A stretch of 64,000 nucleotides of DNA from Nitrosomonas ureae (GTDB lineage Bacteria > Pseudomonadota > Gammaproteobacteria > Burkholderiales > Nitrosomonadaceae), in NCBI RefSeq assembly GCF_900108305.1, contig NZ_FNUX01000008.1, positions 1-64,000 on the forward strand. The letters run 5' to 3'. The first letter of the stretch is position 1. Every line of letters begins with the position of its first letter. The notes under the pieces were generated by a model. It searched no databases and was not told the DNA's origin. It worked only from the letters and a program-made list of their open reading frames with translations. Below are positions 1-9,437 of this stretch, one piece after another. Both the position numbers and the translations under genes were made by a program.

Positions 1-93
1 CGCGCTGGCGCGGCAGACAGTGTTCGATCCGTTGATATTGGTTTTCAGTGATTTCCATCACCATATTATATCAAATAGTGTTAACAGGCCCTA
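1..93 (-). mobile_element. Right end of an IS5-family insertion sequence, cut by the window edge
   Basis: Read on the minus strand, a reading frame starts at 58 (or 64) and runs off the window edge. It encodes MEITENQYQRIEHCLPRQR, which I recognise as the usual N-terminus of IS5-family DDE transposases. The element probably ends near the GGGCC at about 89-93, next to a CTAG/TAG that could be the target duplication. Only about 20 codons are visible, so whether the transposase is intact is unknown. Family recognition is from memory of the motif; the exact element end is inferred. Confidence 0.6.
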
Positions 94-189
94 GTATAAT
101 ATTTTGAAAGCAGATTTTCTTGACTTTAGGATAAACTGAAAATGATTCAGAGGCATAAAATAATTAATAATAAATAAAGTGAGGTAAGT

Positions 190-1263
190 ATGGCGACTAC
201 AAATTATAGTGTCTCGAAGAGTACTGCAGCAGCTTCTCTAAATGCTTCAGATTTGCCCGGAGACATTGTAAACAAGATTTTAAGCAAACTTGGTTCTACT
301 GTTAAGGTAGTGCAGTTTGATTCTAACCTTCCGTTGACTAACCCAACGGGAGCCGCAGTGAATGGAAAAGATCTTGTTATGATTGATCCAAATGGTCCAG
401 TAGATCTTTCTTCCATTTCAAAAGCAAATATTCAGGGAGTAGATGCTTTTATCTTTACTACAAACGAGAACGTGGATTTTACCTTATCAGGCTCTAATAC
501 ATTTACTTTCAAGGGTGTGGTAGCCACTAATGCTGGCGACGATATTATTAGCCTGAATAGTAGAGTTGGAGTTACCGTCTCCTCTGGTGATGGGAATGAT
601 AACGTTAAGACAGGATCTGGCCATGATTATGTCAATCTTGGTGCCGGCGATGATACCGTTAATACAGGTGCTGGCAATGACACTATTTCTGCAGAAGCAG
701 GTAACGATAGTATAAATAGTGGTGCCGGAAATGATGCTGTGTCGGCGGGAGCGGGTAATGATGCCATTATTACAGGTGCGGGCAATGATATTGTTTGGGC
801 TGAAGCGGGTAACGATAGTGTAAATACGGGTTCGGGCAATGACACTGTGTCGGCTGGAGCGGGTGACGACTTGATATTTGCTGGTGTAGGCAATGATATC
901 GTAACGACAGGGCCGGGAAATGACAGTGTTTATGCTGGATCGGGGAACGATACTGTTTACCTTGGTTCTGGTGATTCACTAGTTAATACGGGGGTTGGTA
1001 ACGATATTGTTAAGTTGATTTCTGGCTATAGCGGAACACTTGCTCAGCTCAACGGCAGTGGCGGAGATATTGATAAATTGGACTTGAGCCTGGTAAGTAT
1101 CGATACTGTATCAAGATTCGGTCCGCAATTAACGATTACTCTCGATGATGGTTCTGTTGTCAAAGCAATTAATTTTGAAAAATTTGTTTATGACAGCAAT
1201 GGTATTGATACCGAAGGAGGAATTGTAATTGTTGGAATTGATCAATTTGATGCTCATTCCTAG
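190..1263 (+). CDS. RTX-like repeat protein, probably secreted
   Basis: 357-residue acidic protein with no classical signal peptide. Residues about 1-130 form a non-repetitive head. Residues 133-276 are 16 consecutive nonapeptides of the form [G/E]xGNDxUxx (for example GAGNDTVNT-like units), the calcium-binding beta-roll pattern of RTX proteins. Residues 277-357 form a tail containing an LDLSLVSID-type segment, as in proteins exported by type I systems through a C-terminal signal. No type I secretion genes lie in the window. A GAGG ribosome binding site precedes the ATG. It lies directly upstream of the glycosyltransferase locus in the same direction, so it may be a surface protein made with, or decorated by, that locus; that link is inference. 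An S-layer or adhesin role is possible but not shown. Confidence 0.75.
   Translation: MATTNYSVSKSTAAASLNASDLPGDIVNKILSKLGSTVKVVQFDSNLPLTNPTGAAVNGKDLVMIDPNGPVDLSSISKANIQGVDAFIFTTNENVDFTLSGSNTFTFKGVVATNAGDDIISLNSRVGVTVSSGDGNDNVKTGSGHDYVNLGAGDDTVNTGAGNDTISAEAGNDSINSGAGNDAVSAGAGNDAIITGAGNDIVWAEAGNDSVNTGSGNDTVSAGAGDDLIFAGVGNDIVTTGPGNDSVYAGSGNDTVYLGSGDSLVNTGVGNDIVKLISGYSGTLAQLNGSGGDIDKLDLSLVSIDTVSRFGPQLTITLDDGSVVKAINFEKFVYDSNGIDTEGGIVIVGIDQFDAHS
586..1017 (+). repeat. 16 in-frame 27-bp RTX nonapeptide repeats
   Basis: Sixteen consecutive 27-nucleotide units within the RTX-like gene, each coding for a nonapeptide with a G-x-G-N/D-D core. Units vary at the DNA level, mostly in third positions, so this is an old, selected coding array rather than a fresh microsatellite. 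The pattern also creates long antisense open frames that are not genes. Confidence 0.85.
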
Positions 1264-1361
1264 CAATTAATACCTTCTAACCTGGATAGCAGAGTATTTT
1301 ATTCTGGGCAAGTCTAAAAAGCTTGCCCAGTTTATTTGATAACTCTTCAATATAAGTCTGG

Positions 1362-3869
1362 ATGAGTACGCATAACATGAAACCTGTGCCAAGACTTCCC
1401 TATGCACTTTCTGATTATTTGAGTATTGCGCTTGAGAAACTTGATGACAACGACCTAATCTCTGCGTTCCGATATGCTGATCGGGCTTGCAGGCTCAGTA
1501 AATTTCCGAATGCGAATGCTCTGATTGTTCGAGCAACAGTTCTATCCAAACGGGGCTATCTGACTGATGCCATCCATGATTTAAAGACCGTCAGCTTGTT
1601 GATGCCTGGAAATCACAACATCTCCTTCTCGCTGCTTAGGTTGTGTTGGTCAGATTTAAAAAATCACCAAAAATTATTTAATCAATCGCTTATTTCTTTA
1701 CTGAGACAAGCGCCAACACTCTGTTTCAATTCAGAAGTTGCAACCTGGATTGCAGGCTCGGGTATTTCTGCGATGGGCGCGGCGTGGCGCGAAGATGAAT
1801 TCATCACTGGTTGGGCTGTAAATACTAATGACCTGGAATCAAGTGTGCTGATTGAGCTTGATGGTGATTTTTTTTCTGTTGGAACTGGAATCCCCACACC
1901 TTGGCTCGCAACCACAGGTATAGGCAACGGCCACAATGGATTTCGCTTAAAATTACCTGCTTCGTTCAATTTACTTAGAATAGGTATCTCGGGCAACAGC
2001 CTCTGGGGTTGCCCTTTTGTGGGTAATAAACATTTAGTTCCCACTCTTCCATCCTCAGTAACACCCCCTAACATCGTTGATGTTATTGTTCCGGTTTTTT
2101 TAGGCCGCTCAGAAACTCTGGCTTGTCTGGATGCTATCAGAGCATCGAATATAAGTGTTCCGCATCGAATAATAGTTGTCGATGATTGCAGCACTGATGA
2201 AAATCTGCGCACAGCACTAAGACAAAGAGCTCAAAGAAAGGAAATCGTCTTAGTTTCTCGTCCCATCAATGCTGGTTTCTCGGGTGCCGTTAATACTGCG
2301 CTGACACTGGATAACAATCATGATGTGATTTTGCTTAATGCCGATACCCTGGTTTATGGAAACTGGCTAGATCGGATGCAAGCAGCGGCCTATCAGAGCG
2401 ATGATATTGCGACGGTTACTCCCTTATCTAATCATGGCGAGTTGGCCAGTTATCCTTTGCCCATGCAAAATAATCCTGTGTTCAACGCTAAGCACGCCGA
2501 GCTAATAGATCAGTTATTTAATTCCATCGGGCCAAAAGAAGCGATTGATATACCTGTCGGTGTGGGTTTCTGCCTCTATATAAAAAGAAAGGCATTGAAC
2601 GAGATTGGTCTGCTTAATGAAGGTCTTTATGGTCGAGGCTATGGTGAAGACACCGATTTTTGTTTGCGTTTACAAGCGCGCGGCTGGCGCAATGTTTGCG
2701 CAGCAAACGTTTACGTTGTTCATTGGGGAAGCCGATCTTTCAATGATGAAAAACAATACCTGGTCGCACAAAATTTACCTCGACTACATGCTGGATATCC
2801 GCATCACTCAGACGAGTATGAACAGTTCCTCGCCGATGATCCACTTTATGATTTGCGCCGAAAAATCCAGCGTTTTTTGTTAGCCAAGGTTGTGCCTCAG
2901 TACAAAGGTACTTTACAAATCGGCACCTCCGATTTTAACGAAGGAATAGCGTTTACCCTAAAATCTATCGAGAAGCGGCACAATCAATGGCAAGTAAACT
3001 TGACTATTTCCGGCATCACGGGGCTGGACACCATAAAATATGCGTGGCCGGAACAATCAATAGAATTGCGCGATGATCTTTCAGCCGCAGGCTTTAAGAA
3101 TCTTGAACTAAAGACATTTGGCGAATGGCCCGCCGAAATTATCGATTATTTGACCGGTGGTTTTATTCCTTATGATATGGCACTTGAAGATTACAGTGGT
3201 TATTGTCCTAGAAAATACCGCCTCATACGCAATGCTGTCATTTGTGACGATCCTGTTGACACTAACGAGTGCGCACGTTGCATAACAGAGCTCGGGCCAC
3301 TGGTTTATAACTTTAGGGACATAGCTACCTGGCAAGAGCGTGCTCAGCGTATACTTTCAAAAGCTAAAAAAATTAGCCTGCTAAACGATGAAATGCGCAA
3401 TGCTTATATTCGAAGATTCCCAAAACTTGGCGGGCGAATTGTTATAGGTGGCTCTAATAATTTAGATAATTCTTTCTCTAATCGGAAGAATGAGGTGTCA
3501 TCAAAATCTCAAGCGACCGTATCGCTTTTTACAAAATTAAAAGAACCGTTGAACATTGCGGTGTTGTCGGCTCGTTCACTTGACGAAGGCTATTTGCAGT
3601 TAATAGAACAAGCGAAAAAAGCTATTGAGCAACACTTGGCCATTATGTTCATTGTACTGGGCGACACAATGAACGACGCCAATTTGCAGCAGCTTCCCAA
3701 CATTCACCTAACCGGAAAAGTTCCTGAAGCTCAAATTCCCGATGTTCTGCGTTTGCATAATTGCAGTGCCATCGGAAATTACTCTCCTTGCGTTCACAGA
3801 AGAATTCAAGTTGCCAAGGTAGCTCAACGTTTTGAGCTCCCGCTAGTTCACGGCTGTATGAGCGAATGA
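1362..3869 (+). CDS. Multidomain glycosyltransferase (GT2 plus diverged GT4-like region)
   Basis: 835 residues. Residues about 15-130 look like a helical TPR-type region. About 140-235 carry the locus-specific module (FITGWAV ... GHNGFRLKLP). About 236-470 are a GT-A fold, GT2-type transferase with VDVIVPVF, VVDDCSTDE, the metal-binding-like LLNADT and GYGEDTDFCLRL. About 595-835 resemble a GT4 protein: EDYSGYCPRKYRL, then a WQERAQRILSKA helix and PNIHLTGKVPEAQIPDVL. The nucleotide-sugar end of this GT4 part is degraded and stops early, at LPLVHGCMSE. It probably adds sugars to a surface glycan or protein from nucleotide-sugar donors in the cytoplasm. The stop overlaps the next gene's start (ATGA), so the two are translationally coupled. 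Confidence 0.8.
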   Translation: MSTHNMKPVPRLPYALSDYLSIALEKLDDNDLISAFRYADRACRLSKFPNANALIVRATVLSKRGYLTDAIHDLKTVSLLMPGNHNISFSLLRLCWSDLKNHQKLFNQSLISLLRQAPTLCFNSEVATWIAGSGISAMGAAWREDEFITGWAVNTNDLESSVLIELDGDFFSVGTGIPTPWLATTGIGNGHNGFRLKLPASFNLLRIGISGNSLWGCPFVGNKHLVPTLPSSVTPPNIVDVIVPVFLGRSETLACLDAIRASNISVPHRIIVVDDCSTDENLRTALRQRAQRKEIVLVSRPINAGFSGAVNTALTLDNNHDVILLNADTLVYGNWLDRMQAAAYQSDDIATVTPLSNHGELASYPLPMQNNPVFNAKHAELIDQLFNSIGPKEAIDIPVGVGFCLYIKRKALNEIGLLNEGLYGRGYGEDTDFCLRLQARGWRNVCAANVYVVHWGSRSFNDEKQYLVAQNLPRLHAGYPHHSDEYEQFLADDPLYDLRRKIQRFLLAKVVPQYKGTLQIGTSDFNEGIAFTLKSIEKRHNQWQVNLTISGITGLDTIKYAWPEQSIELRDDLSAAGFKNLELKTFGEWPAEIIDYLTGGFIPYDMALEDYSGYCPRKYRLIRNAVICDDPVDTNECARCITELGPLVYNFRDIATWQERAQRILSKAKKISLLNDEMRNAYIRRFPKLGGRIVIGGSNNLDNSFSNRKNEVSSKSQATVSLFTKLKEPLNIAVLSARSLDEGYLQLIEQAKKAIEQHLAIMFIVLGDTMNDANLQQLPNIHLTGKVPEAQIPDVLRLHNCSAIGNYSPCVHRRIQVAKVAQRFELPLVHGCMSE

Positions 3870-6304
3870 TGACGCAAACTTTAATTTCTCGCCACAATGA
3901 CTATGAGGGAGCAGTGCTAGGGCGCACTGGCAATTTCTTGATAGGATGGGTACGCAAACTGTCGCATCCTGATGCAATCATCACTGTCAATTTGATCGGC
4001 GATGATCAGTGGATAGCTACTGCCCGTGCGGAGCTAATCTTACAGCTCGAAGGCCCGCAGCTAATTATGCCAACTGAGGCCTATGGACACGCTTTTGCAT
4101 TCAATATTCAGCTTCAGGATTGGCAAACGATAGCTCGCCTTGAAACTTACGTGGCTAATGATGGATATCGTTTGCCCGGCGTTGTTTTCTCGCACTATGA
4201 GACACATAGCACGCATCAAGTGCATAGTACAAATGTTGAAAATTATGGTGGTTTGCGGTTATGGGGTTGGGCGTGGGATATTCTGGATCCCGATGTCACT
4301 CAGACAATATATGTCTATGAAGCAGGACGATTACTGGCAGAATGTGATGCTAATCAATACTGTGCAGAGCTTGATAATGCGGTTAATGGCCATGCTAATC
4401 ACGGATTTAGTTTGACATTGCCGCTGAACCTGGCTGATGGCTGTGTTCATAAAATACATGTAACTACTGCTCATGGTCAAATTCTGAATGGAAGTCCCAT
4501 TAGTGTGGTTTCTCCACCAGCAACGCTAACGACTTGGGCGAATGCTTTGGAGCTGTCGCAACAGGAACGCAGCTTTCTAACCGAACTAATGGAGCGCTAT
4601 TCGTCGCATGTGCCCCTCTCTTTAGATTTTTCCAGCTATCGAAATTGGCTAGACCGGTTTGGGTGCGCCAAATCTTACCCCTCTTCTGTAACCTCAATCA
4701 CCTGTGCTATTTCGGGAGATACCGATGCGATAGATACCTTGCGCAGTCTGATCAGTCAAACTCACCCCCATTGGACTGCATTGGTATGTAGTCCTTTCGG
4801 TTCATTGGTGGATGCGAGAATCCGCTATGTAATACCCACAAAGTGGAAAGAACACATACAGAGTGCAATAAATCAAGGTGATAGCATTTTTAGTTTTGTT
4901 ATTTCGGGGGATACGTTATCCACGGATGCGTTGTCATCCGTTGTTGCGGCGTTCGATAATTCTTCTGTGCAAATTGTCTACACCGATTGTGATCAGATAC
5001 CTGCGGATGGAAAGGCACCTCGTCCTTGGTTCAAACCAGATTGGGATCCGGATTTATTCTTAGCCCATACTCCATTGCATCATCTATTTGCTACTCGTCC
5101 TGGCAATCTGCCCATCAATAATCCGCATATTGGTGAACTTGATGCATGGCCCTGGCTTGCCGTGCAGTCAGTGGGTGATAATCCTGACGCGATTCATCAC
5201 ATACCCCGGATTCTCTACCATCGGTGGAAAAACGCCGAATTACCTGCTCATGTCGATGCGCAGCGCAGCTGTGATGCGAAGCTTGCTCCGGGCTTACACC
5301 GGACTGTTACAGATAATGGTGAAAATGGGCTGGCCTGGGAAAGCCCGGTGGAGTGGCCAACGGTTAGCTTGATTATTCCCACCCGTGATCACTTCGAATT
5401 ACTGCACCGTTGTATTGAAAGCCTGCTTAAGACAGACTATCCCAACATGGAAATAATCGTTATCGACAACGATAGCGTCGAACCTGATGCGCTTGCTTAC
5501 CTTGACCATGTAAAAAGTAAGGATGTCAATGTTATTCAACATCCGGGTCCATTCAATTTTTCAGCCATCAATAACCGTGCAGTGCAACACACCAAGGCTA
5601 CTCTAATCGGGTTTATTAACAACGATATCGAAGCGATTGATCGCGGATGGCTTAGAACCATGGTGCGGCATCTGCTAAGACCCAATGTTGGGGCTGTCGG
5701 TGCAAAATTATTATGGCCCAATGGCATGGTTCAGCATGCAGGTGTTGTTCTCGGCCTTCATGGTCTTGTCGGACATACAGGAAATAATTGGCATAAAGAT
5801 GATGCCGGTTATTTTGGATATAACCGGATAACTCGTAGTGCGAGTGCAGTAACTGCCGCCTGCCTGCTTTGTAAACGTGAAGACTATCTTTTAGTTAATG
5901 GTTTGGACGAGATTAATTTCCCTGTCAATTTTAATGATGTTGATTTTTGCCTGAAGCTGCGAAGTATCGGCAAGCGCATTGTCTGGACACCAGAAGCACA
6001 ATTGATGCATGCCGAGTCGGCCAGCCGAGGTAGGGATGATACGCCAGACCGGCGCGGGCGCTTAGCGCGAGAGAAAGACCGGCTGATGCAAAAGTGGCAT
6101 CAATGGATTACTGACGACCCTTTCTATAACCCTAATCTTAATCTTGATGCCTATAGTTATGCCGGTCTTGCAATTCCTCCACGTGGAAGAGCGACGTTGC
6201 AAAGTTCCGGCAAGATGAATGATTGCGAAGATTCAATTGCGATCGCCGGGCTAGCTGAGCGTAACCTGAACTGCACGTCTAAAACAGACCAGAAGTACAG
6301 ATGA
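3866..6304 (+). CDS. Multidomain GT2 family glycosyltransferase
   Basis: 812 residues. Two copies of the locus-specific module occupy about 15-110 (FLIGWVRKLS ... GHAFAFNI) and 125-220 (LRLWGWAWDI ... NHGFSLTLP). About 270-480 resemble a GT-A domain that has lost most motifs but keeps the YTDCDQI and FKPDWDPDLFL elements of large rhamnan-type GT2 proteins. About 495-760 are a complete GT2 domain: SLIIPTRDHFELL, IVIDNDS, the FINNDIE metal site, and NDVDFCLKL with a downstream H. It overlaps both neighbours by ATGA, so it sits in the middle of one operon. Acceptor and sugar are not predictable from sequence. Confidence 0.85.
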   Translation: MMTQTLISRHNDYEGAVLGRTGNFLIGWVRKLSHPDAIITVNLIGDDQWIATARAELILQLEGPQLIMPTEAYGHAFAFNIQLQDWQTIARLETYVANDGYRLPGVVFSHYETHSTHQVHSTNVENYGGLRLWGWAWDILDPDVTQTIYVYEAGRLLAECDANQYCAELDNAVNGHANHGFSLTLPLNLADGCVHKIHVTTAHGQILNGSPISVVSPPATLTTWANALELSQQERSFLTELMERYSSHVPLSLDFSSYRNWLDRFGCAKSYPSSVTSITCAISGDTDAIDTLRSLISQTHPHWTALVCSPFGSLVDARIRYVIPTKWKEHIQSAINQGDSIFSFVISGDTLSTDALSSVVAAFDNSSVQIVYTDCDQIPADGKAPRPWFKPDWDPDLFLAHTPLHHLFATRPGNLPINNPHIGELDAWPWLAVQSVGDNPDAIHHIPRILYHRWKNAELPAHVDAQRSCDAKLAPGLHRTVTDNGENGLAWESPVEWPTVSLIIPTRDHFELLHRCIESLLKTDYPNMEIIVIDNDSVEPDALAYLDHVKSKDVNVIQHPGPFNFSAINNRAVQHTKATLIGFINNDIEAIDRGWLRTMVRHLLRPNVGAVGAKLLWPNGMVQHAGVVLGLHGLVGHTGNNWHKDDAGYFGYNRITRSASAVTAACLLCKREDYLLVNGLDEINFPVNFNDVDFCLKLRSIGKRIVWTPEAQLMHAESASRGRDDTPDRRGRLAREKDRLMQKWHQWITDDPFYNPNLNLDAYSYAGLAIPPRGRATLQSSGKMNDCEDSIAIAGLAERNLNCTSKTDQKYR

Positions 6305-7527
6305 GAATACTGTTCATACACCAAAACTTTCCCGCGCAATTTCGCAACCTTGCTAAGTATTTAGTGGCAACGGGCAAACACGAATTATTGGCACTTAAGC
6401 AGCCACCCAGTGCAGAATTTGATGGTGTGGGCGTAGCCAGTTACAAATTTCTTCGTAACCCGGAGCCAAACACGCACCCATTGCTTAAAGAAATGGAGAC
6501 TAAAGTATTGCGTGGCGAAGCTGTGGCTGATGCCGTGCGGCGTCTGAAAACAAAGGGCTATACACCTGATGTTATCGTTGCTCATCCGAGCTGGGGAGAG
6601 GTACTGTTCATCAAGGACGTATGGCCGAAAATAAAACTAATTTGCTATTTTGAATATTATTACAGCGCAGTCGGACAGGATTTCGATTTCGATCCGGAAT
6701 TTCGTGAATCCACATTCACCGGGTTAGCGCGTTTGCGACTGAAAAACACCACTATGCAACAAGCCCTTGAAATCGCTGATGCCGGTTGGGCGCCCACTAA
6801 CTGGCAGAAAAAAACATTTCCCAAATGGGCGCATAGCAAAATTGATGTCATCCATGAAGGTATCGATACGGATTATTTCAGACCCAACGCCCAAGCAAGT
6901 TTTAATATCGCCAATAAGCATATCAACCTTACTCGCCAGCATGAAGTCATAACCTACGCCGCACGGGCGCTGGAACCCGTCCGGGGCTTTCATGTGTTTA
7001 TGCGCGCACTTCCTGACTTATTGGCGCGGCGGCCCAATGCGCATGTCGTCATTATGGGTCACGAAAAAGCATCTTACGGACCAGAGCCGGGTGGTAATAG
7101 CAGCTGGCTGGAAAAAATGCTGAGCGAAGTCGGCGCAGACCTTGATCCTGAGCGAGTCCACGTTGTCGGTTTTCTAGCCAAAGAGCAATATCGCGCCGTC
7201 ATGCAAGTTTCCAAAGCGCACGTTTACCTGACATATCCTTTTATATTGTCATGGTCTCTACTAGAGGCCATGGCCTGCGGTGCGCCCATCGTGGCCTCAA
7301 ATACAGCTCCCATAAAAGAGTTTATTAAGGATGGAAAAACAGGCTTCTTATTTGATTTTTTTAATACCACTGAGCTTGTCGAAGCTGTAATAAAACAACT
7401 TGACGCAAAACAGAATCGAATAGATGAAACTACATGGGCTGCCAGAGATTTGATAGCAAATGATTTTGCACAAACAGTATGTGTAGAAGGGTTGTTAAAG
7501 TTAATTGAATCCGAAAGTAATCACTAA
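6301..7527 (+). CDS. GT4 family glycosyltransferase
   Basis: 408 residues, normal length for a GT-B fold GT4 enzyme. It starts MRILFIHQNFPAQFRNLAKY, typical of the group that begins with an HQNFP motif. The N-terminal half carries the acceptor-side Rossmann domain (VIVAHPSWGEVLFIKDVWP). The C-terminal half binds the nucleotide sugar, with VIHEGIDTDYFRP, VVIMGHEKASYG and the SWSLLEAMACGAPIVAS E-x7-E-like motif. The start overlaps the stop of the preceding gene by four bases. It lacks the extra GW module of its neighbours. Donor and acceptor are unknown. Confidence 0.88.
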   Translation: MRILFIHQNFPAQFRNLAKYLVATGKHELLALKQPPSAEFDGVGVASYKFLRNPEPNTHPLLKEMETKVLRGEAVADAVRRLKTKGYTPDVIVAHPSWGEVLFIKDVWPKIKLICYFEYYYSAVGQDFDFDPEFRESTFTGLARLRLKNTTMQQALEIADAGWAPTNWQKKTFPKWAHSKIDVIHEGIDTDYFRPNAQASFNIANKHINLTRQHEVITYAARALEPVRGFHVFMRALPDLLARRPNAHVVIMGHEKASYGPEPGGNSSWLEKMLSEVGADLDPERVHVVGFLAKEQYRAVMQVSKAHVYLTYPFILSWSLLEAMACGAPIVASNTAPIKEFIKDGKTGFLFDFFNTTELVEAVIKQLDAKQNRIDETTWAARDLIANDFAQTVCVEGLLKLIESESNH

Positions 7528-7607
7528 CGTTGTTGGATAAACGCTATTCGCTAAAAAAATGTAGTCATGAATAAAGAAACAAAATAAATCATAGCAGGAA
7601 AAAATAA

Positions 7608-9437
7608 ATGACATCAGACGCCACCAATTCCAGAACGGCAAATAAAATCCCTGCTGACAAACAGATGTTTTTAGCTGTAATTGATGATCTAAAACCAGCA
7701 GATGAGTTGGATAAATGCGCTACACCGCGACTGTCCACATCCGGAAAACAGGTACAAGAGGACCCAATATATTTCAAGAGTGGAGCAAATATTGTTGCTA
7801 GCTTAAAAATAGACACAGCTAGAATAACCGATAGGCAATTGGAAATCTGGGGCTGGTGTGCTGGTGAAATCCAATTGCAGTTGCTCTGCAATGGTCAGCC
7901 GCTGAAACAGATTATCACCCATAACCTGCGACCCGATGTTGCAGAGACACTCAAATGGGCTGAGCCTGAGAAAGGATTTGGTTTTACTCTTAAGGCCATG
8001 GCCTTAAGAACCCGGAGGAATCAATATACACTTCAGATTCAATATAAAGATGGTCAGAAAATCCGCTCGTTTCAGCACCCACTTGATCTTGAAAAGGTTG
8101 TCTCCCTCGGAGAAATTTCGTCAGGCGTCGTTCATGCCATTGGACACTTAGAAGTTGCTGCGGCATCGCATCTCATTCAAGAAACGATAGTGGTGGGTTG
8201 GGTGATAAATGAGGCTTACGTTACGGTTTGGTTGGAAAGTGAAAATGGTGATAAGCACTTGTTCAACAACGCGTTACGTATTTTTCGTCAAGATGTTTTT
8301 GACGCATACGCTCATAGTTTTGGGCATGATGCCCGTGAAGGAGGATTTATGCTTCTCATCCATGGTATCTTGCCTGGAGAGAAAATTAGACTGATGGCCA
8401 TGTCTGGAGATGAATCCATTGTCCTTGGTATTATAGAATGTGCCCGGCTTGAGGCCACCTCCATCGCTTGCGCTCGCTGGCTGCTGGGTATTGCCACACC
8501 ACTAAGCCAAATGCAAAAAAGAATGCCGCTCATTGATGGCCCGATTATCGACGCGTTCCTACGCTACGAGCAGCAAGGCTGGACAGAATTATCGCTGCAA
8601 ATTCGCCAATTTGGTAAGCCTGCCGTCAACCCCTATGTCAGTGTGATTGTTCCTCTCTATGGCCGAATAGACTTTGTCGAACACCAACTGATTGAATTTT
8701 GTCATGACGCATGGTTTATCGAGAATGCGGAACTCATATACATATTAGACGACCCCAAACTTACCGATATCTTTCCTGCACTAGCGGAGCAACTTTACCG
8801 TCTCTACCGTCTGTCCTTTAAATGGGTATGGGGTGGCGTCAACCGCGGATTTTCCGGAGCCAATAATCTGGGTGCCAGCCAAGCAACTGGCAAGCACCTG
8901 TTGTTCCTGAACAGTGACGCTTTTCCTCAACAACCTGGCTGGCTGCAGCAGTTATTGAGCGTACTCGACGATCATCCCGAGATTGGTGCGGTTGGCCCTC
9001 GTCTTGTGTTTGCCGATGGCTCAATCCAGCATGCCAGCATGGAGTTTATGCGCCGAGAAGAGCTTGGGATATGGATCAACCATCACCCATGCATGGGACT
9101 TGATCCTACGCTCGACCCCGCACATCACCTCACTCTGGTTCCTGCCATCACCGGCGCCTGCCTGGCCATACGCCGAAGTGATTTTGACCGTATAGGCGGC
9201 TGGGATACCGGGTACCTGATTGGTGATTTTGAAGACTCCGATCTATGCCTGAAATTGCATGCCGAAGGACTGAAGATCGCGTATTTGCCTACAGTTCAGC
9301 TTACTCATCTGGAACGCCAAAGCTTCAAACTTCTCGGGCAGGATGATTTCCGCACCCGAGTGACTATCTACAACGCAGTGCGCCACCAAAACCGCTGGCA
9401 ACATCTGATCGAAGGATTAGCGGATAATCATGGCTAA
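7608..9437 (+). CDS. GT2 family glycosyltransferase with two N-terminal accessory modules
   Basis: 609 residues. After a low-complexity head (about 1-65), two copies of the locus-specific module follow, at about 70-155 (LEIWGWCAG ... GFGFTLKA) and 185-285 (IVVGWVINE ... EGGFMLLI). About 340-600 form a GT2 domain with VSVIVPLYGRIDFVE, GFSGANNLGASQATG, the LFLNSDAFPQ metal site, a GAVGPRLVFADGSIQHA segment and GDFEDSDLCLKL. An AGGA-type ribosome binding site precedes the ATG. The 80-base spacer upstream is the largest within the transferase block, so a secondary promoter is possible. It overlaps the next gene by 8 bases. Confidence 0.85.
   Translation: MTSDATNSRTANKIPADKQMFLAVIDDLKPADELDKCATPRLSTSGKQVQEDPIYFKSGANIVASLKIDTARITDRQLEIWGWCAGEIQLQLLCNGQPLKQIITHNLRPDVAETLKWAEPEKGFGFTLKAMALRTRRNQYTLQIQYKDGQKIRSFQHPLDLEKVVSLGEISSGVVHAIGHLEVAAASHLIQETIVVGWVINEAYVTVWLESENGDKHLFNNALRIFRQDVFDAYAHSFGHDAREGGFMLLIHGILPGEKIRLMAMSGDESIVLGIIECARLEATSIACARWLLGIATPLSQMQKRMPLIDGPIIDAFLRYEQQGWTELSLQIRQFGKPAVNPYVSVIVPLYGRIDFVEHQLIEFCHDAWFIENAELIYILDDPKLTDIFPALAEQLYRLYRLSFKWVWGGVNRGFSGANNLGASQATGKHLLFLNSDAFPQQPGWLQQLLSVLDDHPEIGAVGPRLVFADGSIQHASMEFMRREELGIWINHHPCMGLDPTLDPAHHLTLVPAITGACLAIRRSDFDRIGGWDTGYLIGDFEDSDLCLKLHAEGLKIAYLPTVQLTHLERQSFKLLGQDDFRTRVTIYNAVRHQNRWQHLIEGLADNHG

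Noticed and set aside
627..979. Open frames on the minus strand across the RTX-like repeats
   Set aside because: They mirror the 27-base repeat on the other strand and give low-complexity peptides; the plus-strand gene is clear.
586..1017. Regular repeat that could be taken for a CRISPR array
   Set aside because: Units are in frame, 27 bases without spacers, and encode RTX nonapeptides; no cas genes occur.
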